From positions 1-42,081 of the forward strand of contig NZ_FZNQ01000019.1 in the NCBI RefSeq assembly GCF_900188065.1: DNA of 42,081 nucleotides. The letters are read 5' to 3'. The translations under genes were made by a program, and so were the position numbers. Of the stretch, positions 31,258-40,326 are shown one piece after another. A model generated the notes under the pieces. That model searched no databases. It saw only the letters and a program-made list of their open reading frames with translations, and was not told the origin of the DNA. Source of the stretch: Halorubrum vacuolatum (GTDB taxonomy: Archaea; Halobacteriota; Halobacteria; Halobacteriales; Haloferacaceae). The first letter of the stretch is position 1. The number at the start of each line of letters is the position of its first letter.

Positions 31258-32100
31258 ATGGAGTATCTGCAGCGTCGGGTCGAGCTCGTCGACGATCGAC
31301 TGGAGGCGGCCATCGACGCGGTCGAGCCCGAGGAGCTCTCCGCGGAGCTCGAACACGTCGTGCTCGCGGGCGGCAAGCGGGTCCGGCCCGCGGTGACCAT
31401 CCTCGCCTGTGAGGCGCTCGGCGGCGAGCCCGAGGACGCCGTCGACTTCGCCGCCGGTATCGAGTTCGTCCACAACGCCTCGCTCGTCATCGACGACATC
31501 ATCGACCGCTCGGACATCCGCCGGGGAACCCCCTCGGCATGGGCCGAGTTCGGCTACGGCCCGGCCATCGTCACGAGCGACGGGCTCTTAGGCGAGGCGT
31601 TCGCGCTCTTTTCATCGGACGAGCGGGCGATGCGGATCGTCGCGGAGGCGATGGTCGAACTCGGGGAGGGCGAGGCGACGGAGCTTGTCGCCCGCCCCAC
31701 GAACGAGGCCGAATACATGGACCTCGCCCGACGCAAAACGGGCGCGCTCTTTCGGGCGGCCGCCGAACTCGGCGCGGTCGCCGGGGACGCGGAGCCCGCC
31801 GTCGTCGACTCCTTCGGGGAGTACGCCGAGCGCGTCGGCGTCGCCTTCCAGATGCGCGATGACGTGCTCGATGCGACCGCCGACGCCGACGACCTCGGGA
31901 AGCCGACCGGGCAGGACGCCGAGATGGATCGTCCCTCGGTCGTACAGGTCACGTCGCTCTCCCCGGAGGAGGTGAACGAGCGGGCCCGCGAGCAGTCATC
32001 GCTCGCGCTCGCGGCGCTTGCGGACGCGGACCCGCCGGAAAGCGAGGCGATCGGCTACCTGCGTGACCTCGCTGAGTTCGTCGTCGTGCGCGAGCGGTGA
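31258..32100 (+). CDS. Trans-isoprenyl diphosphate synthase
   Basis: It condenses isopentenyl diphosphate with allylic diphosphates to make isoprenoid chains for archaeal lipids or quinones. The first Asp-rich motif is Asp79-Asp80-x-x-Asp83 in SLVIDDIIDRSDIRRG and the second is Asp201-Asp202-x-x-Asp205 in FQMRDDVLDAT. GGKRVRP near residue 38 binds diphosphate. At 280 aa it is shorter than GGPP synthases (~330-350). Around residue 107 the usual GDALLA is replaced by SDGLLGEA, so the product length is uncertain. The start at 31258 (MEYLQRRVELVDDRL) is the conserved one. Confidence 0.9.
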   Translation: MEYLQRRVELVDDRLEAAIDAVEPEELSAELEHVVLAGGKRVRPAVTILACEALGGEPEDAVDFAAGIEFVHNASLVIDDIIDRSDIRRGTPSAWAEFGYGPAIVTSDGLLGEAFALFSSDERAMRIVAEAMVELGEGEATELVARPTNEAEYMDLARRKTGALFRAAAELGAVAGDAEPAVVDSFGEYAERVGVAFQMRDDVLDATADADDLGKPTGQDAEMDRPSVVQVTSLSPEEVNERAREQSSLALAALADADPPESEAIGYLRDLAEFVVVRER

Positions 32101-32170
32101 CGCGCGAGCGGCGGCGCGCGACCGGCGACGCGCAAGCGGCGGTGCGCGAGCGGCGATACGCAGGCGGTGA
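32101..32170. repeat. Degenerate GCG-rich repeats after the prenyl synthase gene
   Basis: About five imperfect copies of a 13-14-base unit like GCGCGAGCGGCGAC follow the stop codon directly. The last coding residues (VVVRER) look like part of the same pattern, so the repeat may have grown from the gene end. No function is evident. Confidence 0.55.
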
Positions 32171-32236
32171 CACGAGGGAAACGGAGACGACCGCAAGGAA
32201 CGAACGTTTAACACCGTCCGTCAACCGGATGAGAGT

Positions 32237-32704
32237 ATGAACGAGCACCACCGTCGCGCGCTGGATAGCCGATGGGCGGACGTGTTGGCCGACACCGACG
32301 CCACCGTCGAGGAGTACCGCGAGCGGGGCTGGGACGCGCTTTCGGTCCGCCCGGGCGACGTCAACCCGATCGAGGGTGACGCGCGGCTCGACGTGTTGAT
32401 CCCGGGGTCAGCGTTCGAGGACGTAAGCGAGCGAATGGCCGAGGTCGAGATCGACGCGTTCCGCGTCTATGCGGCCGCGGAGGCCGGGGTCACCTTTCGA
32501 CTCGTCGTCGGCGAGGACGAGACGTCCGAGTTCGCGTGCTGCGTACCGACGTTCCTCTTCGATGAGGACGCCGGGCCGATGCGGATGGCGGCCGACACCC
32601 ATGGCTCGTTGACGATCCGCCTGCGACCGCTCGACGACCGCGACGTGGTCGAACTGCAACTCATGGAACCGGAGGTCTTCTTCGAGGCGCGTGCGCCCGA
32701 GTGA
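32237..32704 (+). CDS. Conserved haloarchaeal protein, unknown function
   Basis: This acidic 155-aa protein starts NEHHRRALDSRWADVLADTD, with a helical N-terminus and a beta-rich rest containing GWDALSVRPGDVNP, VTFRLVVGED and FACCVPTFLFDEDAGPMRMA. I recall a family annotated DUF7529 with this pattern, at low certainty. It has a Cys-Cys pair but no zinc pattern. It lies between the prenyl synthase and the NifU-type gene and shares their orientation; there is no overlap suggesting co-translation. Confidence 0.75.
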   Translation: MNEHHRRALDSRWADVLADTDATVEEYRERGWDALSVRPGDVNPIEGDARLDVLIPGSAFEDVSERMAEVEIDAFRVYAAAEAGVTFRLVVGEDETSEFACCVPTFLFDEDAGPMRMAADTHGSLTIRLRPLDDRDVVELQLMEPEVFFEARAPE

Positions 32705-32730
32705 GCGGTGAACCCCCGGCGGTCGGGCAA

Positions 32731-32748
32731 ACGATCACGTGAGATCGT
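32731..32748. promoter_or_regulatory. Perfect inverted repeat upstream of the NifU-type gene
   Basis: ACGATC, six bases, then GATCGT form a perfect inverted repeat about 75 bases before the ATG at 32824. A nested CACGTG core is present. It could be an operator or a weak terminator for the preceding gene. Confidence 0.35.
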
Positions 32749-32823
32749 GACACACTTGTTTTCCGTGGCGTCGTGGAGTCCCAAACCGCAACCTTCCAAA
32801 GGTTCCGGTCCGTATGGAGGGGT

Positions 32824-33150
32824 ATGAGCGATGAGAGCCTCGCGGACCGGATCGAGCGGTGGATGGTCGGTCAGATGCCGATCATTCAGATGCACGGGGG
32901 GACGAGCGTCGTCCGTGAGGCGAACGAGGAGACCGGCGAGGTCGTCGTCGAGCTCGGCGGCACCTGCTCGGGCTGTGGGATCTCGAACGTCACCGCCGAC
33001 AACATCCGTCGGGACCTCATCATGGATTTCGAGGAGGTCACCGACGTGCACGTGAAGGTCCCCGCAAGCGGCGATCAGGGCGCCTCCACGGTCGAGGGGG
33101 GCCGCGGCGGCGACCTCCGGTACGAGACCGAATCCGCGAACCACTTTTAA
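32824..33150 (+). CDS. NifU C-terminal-type iron-sulfur scaffold protein
   Basis: The 108-aa protein is a stand-alone Nfu domain. The cluster ligands Cys48 and Cys51 sit in [20 protein letters not shown]. The following helix and strand ([17 protein letters not shown]) are typical. Such proteins assemble or deliver Fe-S clusters. The last ~25 residues are Gly-rich and probably disordered. The start at 32824 ([13 protein letters not shown]) is preferred over one 17 codons upstream that lacks conserved sequence. Confidence 0.9.
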   Translation: MSDESLADRIERWMVGQMPIIQMHGGTSVVREANEETGEVVVELGGTCSGCGISNVTADNIRRDLIMDFEEVTDVHVKVPASGDQGASTVEGGRGGDLRYETESANHF

Positions 33151-33184
33151 ATCGACGTCCGTTCCCGCGACGATCCGTACCCGC

Positions 33185-34648
33185 TCAGAGCGCTCCCTCA
33201 AGCGCGCTCGCAACCGCCCGTGCCTTCTCGGCCAACGTCTCCGGCGTGTTCCCGTCCGCGACGGAGGCATCGAGGATCTCGTCGTCAACGCGCTCGACGG
33301 TGCCGTCGGCGTGTTTGATCACGTCGACGTGAAGGTCGACGTAGCGGGCGCCGTCCGGAAAGAGCTCCACGGGCGTACAGACGTTGACGTAGGTCCCTTT
33401 CACCGTCCCGTCCGTCCCGCGATAGGTCGTCGGGTACCACCATCGGCCCTCTTTTAAACTCGTCACGGCGACGTCGCCCGCGTCCCGGGGAACGTCGAGG
33501 CCGTCATAGGTCCCCCCGCCGGTCATCGACCGCTCGACGGTGACGGAGCCGTCCGGCTCGACCGCGGTCACCTCGCCCTCCCCGAGGACGATCAGCCGAC
33601 CGTCGGGCTTCCCGTGTTCGATCCGAAGCGCGTCGCCCTCGCTCGGGCCGAAGGCCCCCACGACCGCCTCGAACGGGAACTCGGCGTCCGGCGAGGGCTC
33701 ACAGAGCGCCTCCGCGAGGTCGACGCCGGCGGAGGCGTCCGACGATCCGGCCTTGATCCGGTGGTGACCCGGAAGGGTGGTCGTCACGCGGCGGCGGGCG
33801 GAATCGAGCTCGAATCGACACTCGCGCCCGAACCAGACCCACGCGCCGACGTGGGGGGATGCGAGAGGGCCGTCCTCGGCGGGGTCGGACCCCGCACGGA
33901 CGCCCAACTCGCCGATGTCGGCGGCGAACCGCTCGGCCCGCTCGGTTGCCGCCTCGAGCGCGGCCGCGAGCGCGTCGCCGTCGGCGTCGACGGCCGCCCG
34001 GCTCCAGACGGCCCGCCAGCCCGAAGGCGGCTCCAGCCCGAGGAGGTCGACCATCCCGGCCAGTTCGCGGGCGGCCGCGTCGGTTCGGCCGTCGACGCGC
34101 GTGCCGGAGCCGGGTTCGAGGGTTACGAGCCCCCCCGTAACCCGGAGGTCGCCGTCGAGGGTCGGCCGTGAATCCGCCCACGGCGGCGACGACTCGCGGA
34201 CCTGCAGGCGAACGGGATCGCCCGTTTCGACGTGGGCGTCGACGGCGTTGTAGGGAAGGTAGCCCTCGACGCTGTCGCCTCCGCCCGGAACGTCGCGGCC
34301 GTCCTCGTCCACCGCGAGCGCGACGACCGCGCCGCCGCCGAGCGTCTCCGTCACCGTGCCGTCGAAGACGGCCCCGGGCGGGGCGGGATCGTGCCACGAG
34401 AGCGCGTCGACGCCGACATCGCACAGGTGATCGAGGACCGAGGCCGTCGCCTCCGGGTCGCCCGAGAGCCCGACGCCGGTTCGGTCCGTACTCGTCGAGA
34501 CCGTGACGTCCGGCGGGACGTCCGGGAAGTCGGCCTCGAACCGCCGGCGGATCGGATCGGAGGCGTCGACGACCTCGTAGCCGGCATCGAGGAGGAGGCG
34601 GGTGAGCGCGGTCGTGTAGATCCCGCGAAGGCGGATGCGAGCGGTCAT
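33185..34648 (-). CDS. FAU-1-type ribonuclease (RNase E/G-like, DUF402)
   Basis: The 487-aa protein starts TARIRLRGIYTTALTRLLLD, the conserved N-terminus of archaeal FAU-1. An S1-like RNA-binding part follows (~105-165, with GYLPYNAVDAHVETGDPVRLQV). A C-terminal DUF402 domain (~330-470) has RWWYPTTYRGTDGTVKGTYV, NVCTPVELFPDGARYVDLHV and DVIKHADGTVERVDDEIL. The acidic DLHVDV strand is the presumed metal site. FAU-1 is reported to bind AU-rich RNA and cut rRNA precursors. The start at 34648 removes a long unconserved extension that overlaps the divergent promoter region. Confidence 0.88.
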   Translation of the reverse strand: MTARIRLRGIYTTALTRLLLDAGYEVVDASDPIRRRFEADFPDVPPDVTVSTSTDRTGVGLSGDPEATASVLDHLCDVGVDALSWHDPAPPGAVFDGTVTETLGGGAVVALAVDEDGRDVPGGGDSVEGYLPYNAVDAHVETGDPVRLQVRESSPPWADSRPTLDGDLRVTGGLVTLEPGSGTRVDGRTDAAARELAGMVDLLGLEPPSGWRAVWSRAAVDADGDALAAALEAATERAERFAADIGELGVRAGSDPAEDGPLASPHVGAWVWFGRECRFELDSARRRVTTTLPGHHRIKAGSSDASAGVDLAEALCEPSPDAEFPFEAVVGAFGPSEGDALRIEHGKPDGRLIVLGEGEVTAVEPDGSVTVERSMTGGGTYDGLDVPRDAGDVAVTSLKEGRWWYPTTYRGTDGTVKGTYVNVCTPVELFPDGARYVDLHVDVIKHADGTVERVDDEILDASVADGNTPETLAEKARAVASALEGAL

Positions 34649-34842
34649 GTGCGCTGGCACCTCGGCGCAAACGGCAGGGGCCGACGGTCGAACGGATACA
34701 TACCCGTCCTTCGGTTGCCGTGGGTTCAAGCCTGACGGCTCGAGACGTGAACGGCGGTACCCGTCAGCGTCCGTCGACGTCGCGACCCACGATGTCACGG
34801 CGGCAAGGTCTATCCCGGATCGCACCGAAGCGATCGATACGC

Positions 34843-35859
34843 ATGTCCTCAGGGTCGGACCCGATCGAGACCGCCGCGGACGACGATCGGGACCTCTATG
34901 ACGTCGCGACGTGGGAGGAGCGGACCTCCCTCGACGGGCTCGCCGTCGCCGTCCACTGGCTCATCACCCGCTCCGCGAAGCTCTTCGTGCTGCTCGTCGC
35001 GTTCGTCATCCTGCTCGCGATCCTCGCCTCCTTCGGGCTGGGGCTCGTCTTCGATCCCGTCGTCGCCGCGCTCGTCGCGCTGTCGGCGATCCCGGCGCTG
35101 GGCCTTGCGGCGTACGTGTACGTCTCCGATGTGACGACGAACGAGCCGCTCTCGTTGCTCGTCGCGACCTTCCTGTTGTCGATCCTCACGGCGTCGTTCG
35201 CGGCCGTGTTGAACAGTTTCACGCGCCCGTTTTTCGCGCCCCTCGGCTACCTCGGGCTCGTCCTCTTTTTCTTCCTGATCGTCGGCCCCGTCGAGGAGAC
35301 CGTGAAGCTGCTCGCGGTCCGGCTCTACGCCTACAGCGACGACCGCTTCGACGCCGTCATCGACGGCGCGGTCTACGGCGCGATCGCGGGCCTCGGGTTC
35401 GTCGTCATCGAGAACTTCGTCTACATCGCCCAGAACGTCGACCTCGACGAGTTGGAGTTCGCCGTCGGCGCGCTCGGCGCCGGCGACGGCATCGCCGCGG
35501 TCCGCGCGCTCGTCGGCCCCGGCCACGTCGTCTACTCCGCGTTCGCGGGCTATTACCTCGGGCTCGCGAAGTTCAACCCGGAGAACCGTGGGCCGATCAT
35601 CGTGAAGGGGCTGCTCATCGCCGCGGCGATCCACGCGCTGTATAACAGCCTGGTCGGGCCGGTGACCGTGGGTATCTCCGCGCTCACCGGTATCCCCCAG
35701 ATTCCCGCGCTGTTCGTCTTCATCCTCGGCTTTCAGGGCGTTTTCGCCTACCTCCTGTTCCGAAAGATCTGGCGCTACCGCGACGTCTACCGCGAAACAC
35801 ATGAACACGAATCGGACGCCCATCGCGACGTCGAACCGGAGCTGACCGAGTTCGAGTGA
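34843..35859 (+). CDS. PrsW-family intramembrane metalloprotease
   Basis: The 338-aa protein has a hydrophilic N-terminus and about eight membrane helices. Family motifs are PVEETVKLLAVRLYAY (glutamate pair EExxK), VVIENFVYIAQN (ExxxY) and GHVVYSAFAGYYLGLAKF (histidine). A later histidine is in AAIHALYNSL. These are the metal and proton residues of the M82/CPBP-related fold. Bacterial PrsW cuts an anti-sigma factor; the archaeal substrate is unknown. The start (MSSGSDPIETAADDD) follows an upstream stretch without conserved features. It converges with the creatininase-fold gene, the stops being four bases apart. Confidence 0.9.
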   Translation: MSSGSDPIETAADDDRDLYDVATWEERTSLDGLAVAVHWLITRSAKLFVLLVAFVILLAILASFGLGLVFDPVVAALVALSAIPALGLAAYVYVSDVTTNEPLSLLVATFLLSILTASFAAVLNSFTRPFFAPLGYLGLVLFFFLIVGPVEETVKLLAVRLYAYSDDRFDAVIDGAVYGAIAGLGFVVIENFVYIAQNVDLDELEFAVGALGAGDGIAAVRALVGPGHVVYSAFAGYYLGLAKFNPENRGPIIVKGLLIAAAIHALYNSLVGPVTVGISALTGIPQIPALFVFILGFQGVFAYLLFRKIWRYRDVYRETHEHESDAHRDVEPELTEFE

Positions 35860-35863
35860 TCCG

Positions 35864-36610
35864 TCACGTCGAGCGTTCACGTTCGACGACCGCCGCGAGC
35901 AACTCGGCGAGGGCGTCGCCAGCGAGCGTGTGCAGCTCCTCGCCCCGGTCCGCGTCGCCGTCGGCAGGGTCGCCGACGACGCCGTTCTCGGTGAACCCGT
36001 CGGAGTCGTGTGCGAGGTTGACGCCGGCGACCCACTCGCCCCACCGGTCGGACCCGCCCTCCCGGGCCGCCTCGATCCGGTCTTCCCGGACGAGTTCAGG
36101 ATGGGTCGCCCGCATGAGCGCGGTCTCCAGCGGGCCGCCATGTCCCATCTCCCCCGTGTGCTCGCCGACCGCGTTGAACCAGGTGAACGCGACGGCGTAG
36201 CCGTCGTGTGCGGGATCGCGCGAGAACCGTCGGGAGACCTCGGCGAGGGCGTCGATGTTGCCGCCGTGTCCGTTCGCGAACACGACGCGATCGATCCCGT
36301 GAGCGGTGAGCGAGGCGGCCGCCTCCCGCACGTACGCCCGGAACGTATCGGGCGAGACCCACATCGTGCCGTCGAACGCGCGGTGTTCCTCGGCGATCCC
36401 GATGGGGATGGGCGGCGTCACGATCGCCGTGTCCGCGCCGTGTTCCGCCTCATACGCCGCCACGCCGGCCTCCGCGACGGCGGCGGCGGCGAGCGTGTCG
36501 GTCCCGAGCGGGGCGTGTGGGCCGTGCTGTTCGGTGCTGCCGACCGGAATGACGGCGATATCGACGGCGGCGTCCCTGACGTCCGTCCACGTCGCATCCG
36601 CGAGTTGCAT
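35864..36610 (-). CDS. Creatininase-family amidohydrolase
   Basis: The fold's metal ligands are present: Glu and His in PVGSTEQHGPHAPLGTD, Asp in the same stretch, His in FANGHGGNIDAL and Glu in the HGGPLETALM region. Length 248 aa is typical. In archaea one member (ArfB) deformylates an intermediate of riboflavin and F420 synthesis, and many haloarchaeal copies are annotated that way. F420-linked npdG and riboflavin synthase occur in this window, but not adjacent, so ArfB is a possibility only. The start at 36610 is set by a TATA-like CGCTTATAGG at 36634-36643, about 27 bases upstream. Confidence 0.88.
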   Translation of the reverse strand: MQLADATWTDVRDAAVDIAVIPVGSTEQHGPHAPLGTDTLAAAAVAEAGVAAYEAEHGADTAIVTPPIPIGIAEEHRAFDGTMWVSPDTFRAYVREAAASLTAHGIDRVVFANGHGGNIDALAEVSRRFSRDPAHDGYAVAFTWFNAVGEHTGEMGHGGPLETALMRATHPELVREDRIEAAREGGSDRWGEWVAGVNLAHDSDGFTENGVVGDPADGDADRGEELHTLAGDALAELLAAVVERERST

Positions 36611-36700
36611 ACGGCCACATCGGCGGTCGGTCACCTATAAGCGGTGGTCGAAGACGGATCCGCTCGGACGGCGACGGTGGCGAATTCACCCCGACAGTTA

Positions 36701-36709
36701 ATTTATATC
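36701..36709 (+). promoter_or_regulatory. TATA box of the DUF5789-like gene
   Basis: ATTTATATC ends about 17 bases and is centred about 21 bases before the ATG at 36726. The preceding TTAATTT extends the AT-rich block. It predicts a leaderless mRNA. Confidence 0.55.
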
Positions 36710-36725
36710 CACGCGAACGACTCCC

Positions 36726-37052
36726 ATGGACGAGTCCGAGGAGGGGGAACGGGAGGTCGCGACGTTCGGACCGCTGCGGGAAGCGCTCCGGGAACACGTG
36801 TATCCGGTAACGTCGGCGGAACTCATCGAGACATATGGGGGCTTCGAGTTCGAGGGACCCGACGGCGTCGATCGGCTGGAGGACGCCCTCGGACGCGCCG
36901 AAGAGGTCACGTTCCGTGACCCACGGGACGTACGGGACGCCATCCTCGATGGACTCGCGGCCGGATCAGCTTTCGAGGCGAACGAGGCGGCGGAGCTACT
37001 GACCGACGAGGGCGGCGATGACGACGCCGAGTGGAGCAAGCTGTCGGTCTGA
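36726..37052 (+). CDS. Small acidic haloarchaeal protein (DUF5789-like)
   Basis: The 108-aa protein contains REALREHVYPVTSAELIETY and RLEDALGRAEEVTFRDPRDV, a helical fold resembling DUF2795/DUF5789. These short domains are frequent in haloarchaea and have unknown function. The protein is strongly acidic with a DEGGDDDAEWSK tail. The start matches a leaderless TATA arrangement. It converges with the ABC exporter gene. Confidence 0.85.
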   Translation: MDESEEGEREVATFGPLREALREHVYPVTSAELIETYGGFEFEGPDGVDRLEDALGRAEEVTFRDPRDVRDAILDGLAAGSAFEANEAAELLTDEGGDDDAEWSKLSV

Positions 37053-37088
37053 ACCGGTGCCTTCCGCACAGTCGGGGAACCGCCCCTC

Positions 37089-39026
37089 TCAGTCATCGTC
37101 GGTCTCCGCCTCGTCGACGATCCGGGCGGTCCGGCGCTGGGCCCGCTCGATGAACTCGCGGGGAAGCTCGTCGATCTCGCCGGCCTGCACGCCCCAGAGG
37201 TGCGCGTAGAGCCCGTCCTCCGCGAGCAGCTCCTCGTGGGTGCCCCGCTCAACGATCCGACCGCCCTCCAACACGAGGATCGTATCGGCGTCGCGGATCG
37301 TCGAGAGCCGGTGGGCGATCGCGAAGGTCGTCCGGTCGGCCGTCAGCCGGTTTAACGAGCGCTGGATGAGCATCTCCGTCTCGGTGTCGACGTCGGAGGT
37401 CGCCTCGTCGAGCACGAGGATCGCCGGCTCCTTGAGGATCGCCCGAGCGATGGTGAGCCGCTGGCGCTGCCCCCCGGAGAGTTTCACGCCACGCTCGCCC
37501 ACCATGGTGTCGTAGCCGTCCGGGAGGTTCTCGATGAACTCGTGGGCCTCGGCGGCGCGTGCGGCCTCGCGGATCTCCTCGGGGCTCGCGTCGAACGCGC
37601 CGTACGCGATGTTCTCCTCGACGGTGCCATAAAACAGGTACGCGGACTGGCCGACGTACCCGATCGACTCACGCAGCGAGCGAAGGGTCACGTCACGGAT
37701 GTCGTGGCCGTCGATCCGGATCGCCCCCTCGTCGACGTCGTACATCCGGAGCAACAGCTTGAGCACCGTCGATTTCCCCGCGCCGGTCGGCCCGACGAGC
37801 GCGAGCGTCTCGCCGCCCTCGACGGCGAAGTCGATGTCGGAGACGACCCGATCGCCACCGTCGTAGCCGAAGGAGACGTCCTCATAAGCCACGTCGCCGT
37901 CGGTGACGACGAGCTCGTCGGCGCCGTCCTCCTCGCCGAGCCGGCTCGTCTCGTCCATCAGCCCGAAGATCCGCGCGGAGGACGCCCGGGCGCGCTGGTA
38001 CATATTGATGATCTGGCCGAACTGCGCCATCGGCCAGACGAACTGCTGGGTGTAGAGGATGAACGTGACGAACGTGCCGACGCCGAGCGCCCCGGTGAAC
38101 GGGCCGGGCGCGGTCCCCGTTGACACCCAGTAGCCGCCCACGAGGAAGGTGAGCACGAAGCCGAACCCGGAGAGGAGTTGCAGGCCCGGGAAGAACTTGA
38201 TCCGGATATTGATCGCCCCCCAGTTCGCATCGAAGTACGCCCGGGAGACGTCGTCGACGCGGCCGGATTCGTACTCCTCGGTGTTCGACGCCTTGATCAC
38301 CTGAATGCCGCCGAGGTTGTTCTCCAGCCGGGAGTTGAGCGTCCCGACCGAGGAGCGAACCTCGGCGTATTTCGGTTGGATCAACTTGACGAAGAGATAC
38401 GTAAACCCGGCGATGAGCGGGACCGGAAGCAACGAGACGAGCGCGAGCTGCGGGTTGAGGTAGATGAGCAGCCCCGCGATCCCGAAGACCATCACCGAGA
38501 GCCGGAAAAAGGAGTTGAGCCCGTCGTTGAGGAACCGTTCGAGCTGGTTCACGTCGTTCGAGAGGATGGACATCATCTCGCCGGTCTGTTTGTCCGAGAA
38601 GAACTCCATGTTCAGCCGCTGCATCCGATCGTAGGTGTCCGTCCGGATCTCGTGTTGGATGTCCTGTGAGAAGGCGTTGAAGCCCCAATTACGGATCCAG
38701 TGAAACAGCGCCCCGAAGACGAACGACCCCGCGATGATCGCGACGACGAGGAAGAACTGCGAGTCGTCGTCCGCGGGCAGCCACGCGTCAGGCACGAGCG
38801 GGAGTGCGAAGGGGCGGTCGTCGAGAAAGACCGTGTCGATGGCGATGCCGAGAAGCAGCGGCGGGAGCAGGTCGAGCGCGCGTGCGAAGACGCTGCCGAC
38901 GATCCCGACGGTGAGCGAGAACCAGTTCGGGACCCCGTAGGTCGAAAAGAGCCGACGCATCGGGTTCTCGATCTCCGCACGCTGTTCCTCGAAGGGGTCA
39001 TCCTCCTCCCAGTCGATGCCACCCAT
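37089..39026 (-). CDS. ABC exporter half-transporter (fused membrane and ATPase domains)
   Basis: The 645-aa protein has a six-helix membrane domain (~25-330) with conserved intracellular loops such as MEFFSDKQTGEMMSILSNDV and GGIQVIKASNTEEYE. The ATPase (~385-620) has Walker A GPTGAGKST, Q-loop YVGQSAYLF, signature LSGGQRQRL, Walker B ILVLDEATSDVD and the switch histidine in IAHRLST. It should act as a homodimer, or with a partner, to export lipids, drugs or peptides. No partner gene is adjacent and the substrate is unknown. The start at MGGIDWEEDD is preferred to an upstream extension that is not conserved. Confidence 0.93.
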   Translation of the reverse strand: MGGIDWEEDDPFEEQRAEIENPMRRLFSTYGVPNWFSLTVGIVGSVFARALDLLPPLLLGIAIDTVFLDDRPFALPLVPDAWLPADDDSQFFLVVAIIAGSFVFGALFHWIRNWGFNAFSQDIQHEIRTDTYDRMQRLNMEFFSDKQTGEMMSILSNDVNQLERFLNDGLNSFFRLSVMVFGIAGLLIYLNPQLALVSLLPVPLIAGFTYLFVKLIQPKYAEVRSSVGTLNSRLENNLGGIQVIKASNTEEYESGRVDDVSRAYFDANWGAINIRIKFFPGLQLLSGFGFVLTFLVGGYWVSTGTAPGPFTGALGVGTFVTFILYTQQFVWPMAQFGQIINMYQRARASSARIFGLMDETSRLGEEDGADELVVTDGDVAYEDVSFGYDGGDRVVSDIDFAVEGGETLALVGPTGAGKSTVLKLLLRMYDVDEGAIRIDGHDIRDVTLRSLRESIGYVGQSAYLFYGTVEENIAYGAFDASPEEIREAARAAEAHEFIENLPDGYDTMVGERGVKLSGGQRQRLTIARAILKEPAILVLDEATSDVDTETEMLIQRSLNRLTADRTTFAIAHRLSTIRDADTILVLEGGRIVERGTHEELLAEDGLYAHLWGVQAGEIDELPREFIERAQRRTARIVDEAETDDD

Positions 39027-39175
39027 TATCCGTACACGGGGGCCGACGGGCATAGGGGTTCGCCTCCGCGAAGCGGGCGTTCCGGACGTCCGGATCGACG
39101 AACGCGCGGCGGAGGCGACATGACCCGTAGCTTTACTCACCGGTCGGGACGATAGCCACGTCACGTGAGCCAATC

Positions 39176-39844
39176 ATGACGAACACGAGCGGGGACGACG
39201 CGACGGGACGCGACGCCAGGGAGGCTGTCAAGCGGTACGGCCGGGAGATGCTCGAGAAAGGGTTGACCAAAGCCACCGGGGGGAACGTCAGTCGGCGGAC
39301 CGGACCCGAGGGCTTCGCGATCAGCCCCTCGGGGGTCCCCTATCCGGAGATCGAACCGGAGGACGTGCCGATCCTCGATCTCGACGGCGACGTGGTTCAC
39401 GACGGGAAGAAGCCCTCGAACGAGGTCGACATGCATCGGCTGGTGTACGCCGCCCGCGACGACGTCGGCGGGATCGTCCACACCCACTCCCCGTACGCGA
39501 GCACGTTCGCGAGCCTTAACGACCCGATCCGCCCGTCCCACTACCTCATCGCCTTCATCGGCGACAAGGTACCCGTCGCGGAGTACGTGACCTACGGGAC
39601 GGAGGCGCTCGGCCGGAAGGCGGTGGCGGCGCTCGGCGAGGAGTACAACGCTTGCCTGCTCGCCAACCACGGCGTGCTCGCGGTCGGCGACACGCTCGGG
39701 TCGGCGCTTGAAACCGCGGAGATGGTCGAATACTGCGCGCGGATTCACTATCAGGCGCGTGCGATCGGGGAGCCCGAACTCCTGCCGGACGAGGAAGTCG
39801 ATCACCTCCGGGAGAAGTTCGCGGACTACGGCGAAGAGCGCTGA
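39176..39844 (+). CDS. Class II aldolase (fuculose-phosphate aldolase-like)
   Basis: The zinc ligands of the class II aldolase/adducin fold are visible: His102 and His104 in IVHTHSPYAS and His165 in LLANHGVLAV, with the catalytic Glu83 in KPSNEVDMH. The phosphate site is LTKATGGNVSRR (~30-41) and SPSGVPYPEI. Length 222 aa is normal. The natural substrate may be L-fuculose 1-phosphate or another 2-keto-sugar phosphate; haloarchaeal members are also linked to aromatic amino-acid or methylthioribose routes, so specificity is open. Lies upstream of a minus-strand unknown gene. Confidence 0.9.
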   Translation: MTNTSGDDATGRDAREAVKRYGREMLEKGLTKATGGNVSRRTGPEGFAISPSGVPYPEIEPEDVPILDLDGDVVHDGKKPSNEVDMHRLVYAARDDVGGIVHTHSPYASTFASLNDPIRPSHYLIAFIGDKVPVAEYVTYGTEALGRKAVAALGEEYNACLLANHGVLAVGDTLGSALETAEMVEYCARIHYQARAIGEPELLPDEEVDHLREKFADYGEER

Positions 39845-39888
39845 GTCGATCCGTCAGAGAGCGTCCCGCCGTTACCCCGGAGAACGGT

Positions 39889-40218
39889 TCAAACCGACCG
39901 TCGCTCAACGGCCGGATCGACACCTGCCGCCGAGAGATCCGCACGGATCCGCTTTCGGAGCGGGTCCGGAACGTCATCGCGACGGATGGGCGTCGCCGTG
40001 CCGACGGCTCCGCGGTCGGCGCGGGCGGTGTCGCCGTCGGGATCCGCATCCCGATCCACGTCGCCGTCGGTCGGAACCGACCAGTAGAGGACCGCATCCG
40101 TCGGCGCGTAGTACTCCACGGCGAAACGGTCACCCGCTCCCTCGTAGTGGACGCGCGCGGCCGCACCCTCCGCCCGCCAGCCGTCGCGGGCGACGAGCGC
40201 GGCGATCGCATCGTACAT
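39889..40218 (-). CDS. 109-aa haloarchaeal protein, unknown function
   Basis: The product begins YDAIAALVARDGWRAEGAAA and has a beta-rich centre (VHYEGAGDRFAVEYYAPTDA, VLYWSVP), an acidic disordered stretch (residues ~63-78) and a helical end (DDVPDPLRKRIRADLSAAGV). I recall similar short proteins next to RNase Z in haloarchaea, with no known role. ATG at 40218 is chosen because conserved-looking sequence starts there; a start nine codons upstream (MWERLRVRI) is possible. It is divergent from the RNase Z gene. Confidence 0.65.
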   Translation of the reverse strand: MYDAIAALVARDGWRAEGAAARVHYEGAGDRFAVEYYAPTDAVLYWSVPTDGDVDRDADPDGDTARADRGAVGTATPIRRDDVPDPLRKRIRADLSAAGVDPAVERRSV

Positions 40219-40326
40219 GATCCTCACTCGGAGACGCTCCCACATTAACGGGTCGCCACGGGTCGGGCGGTCGCCCCGGGACGCGAGCAGAGGGAGACGT
40301 GGTGGAGGGAAGCGCATCGACACCGG

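Noticed and set aside
33185-34825. Longer start for the FAU-1-type gene
   Set aside because: The added 59 residues lack conservation signs and cover the divergent promoter region before PrsW.
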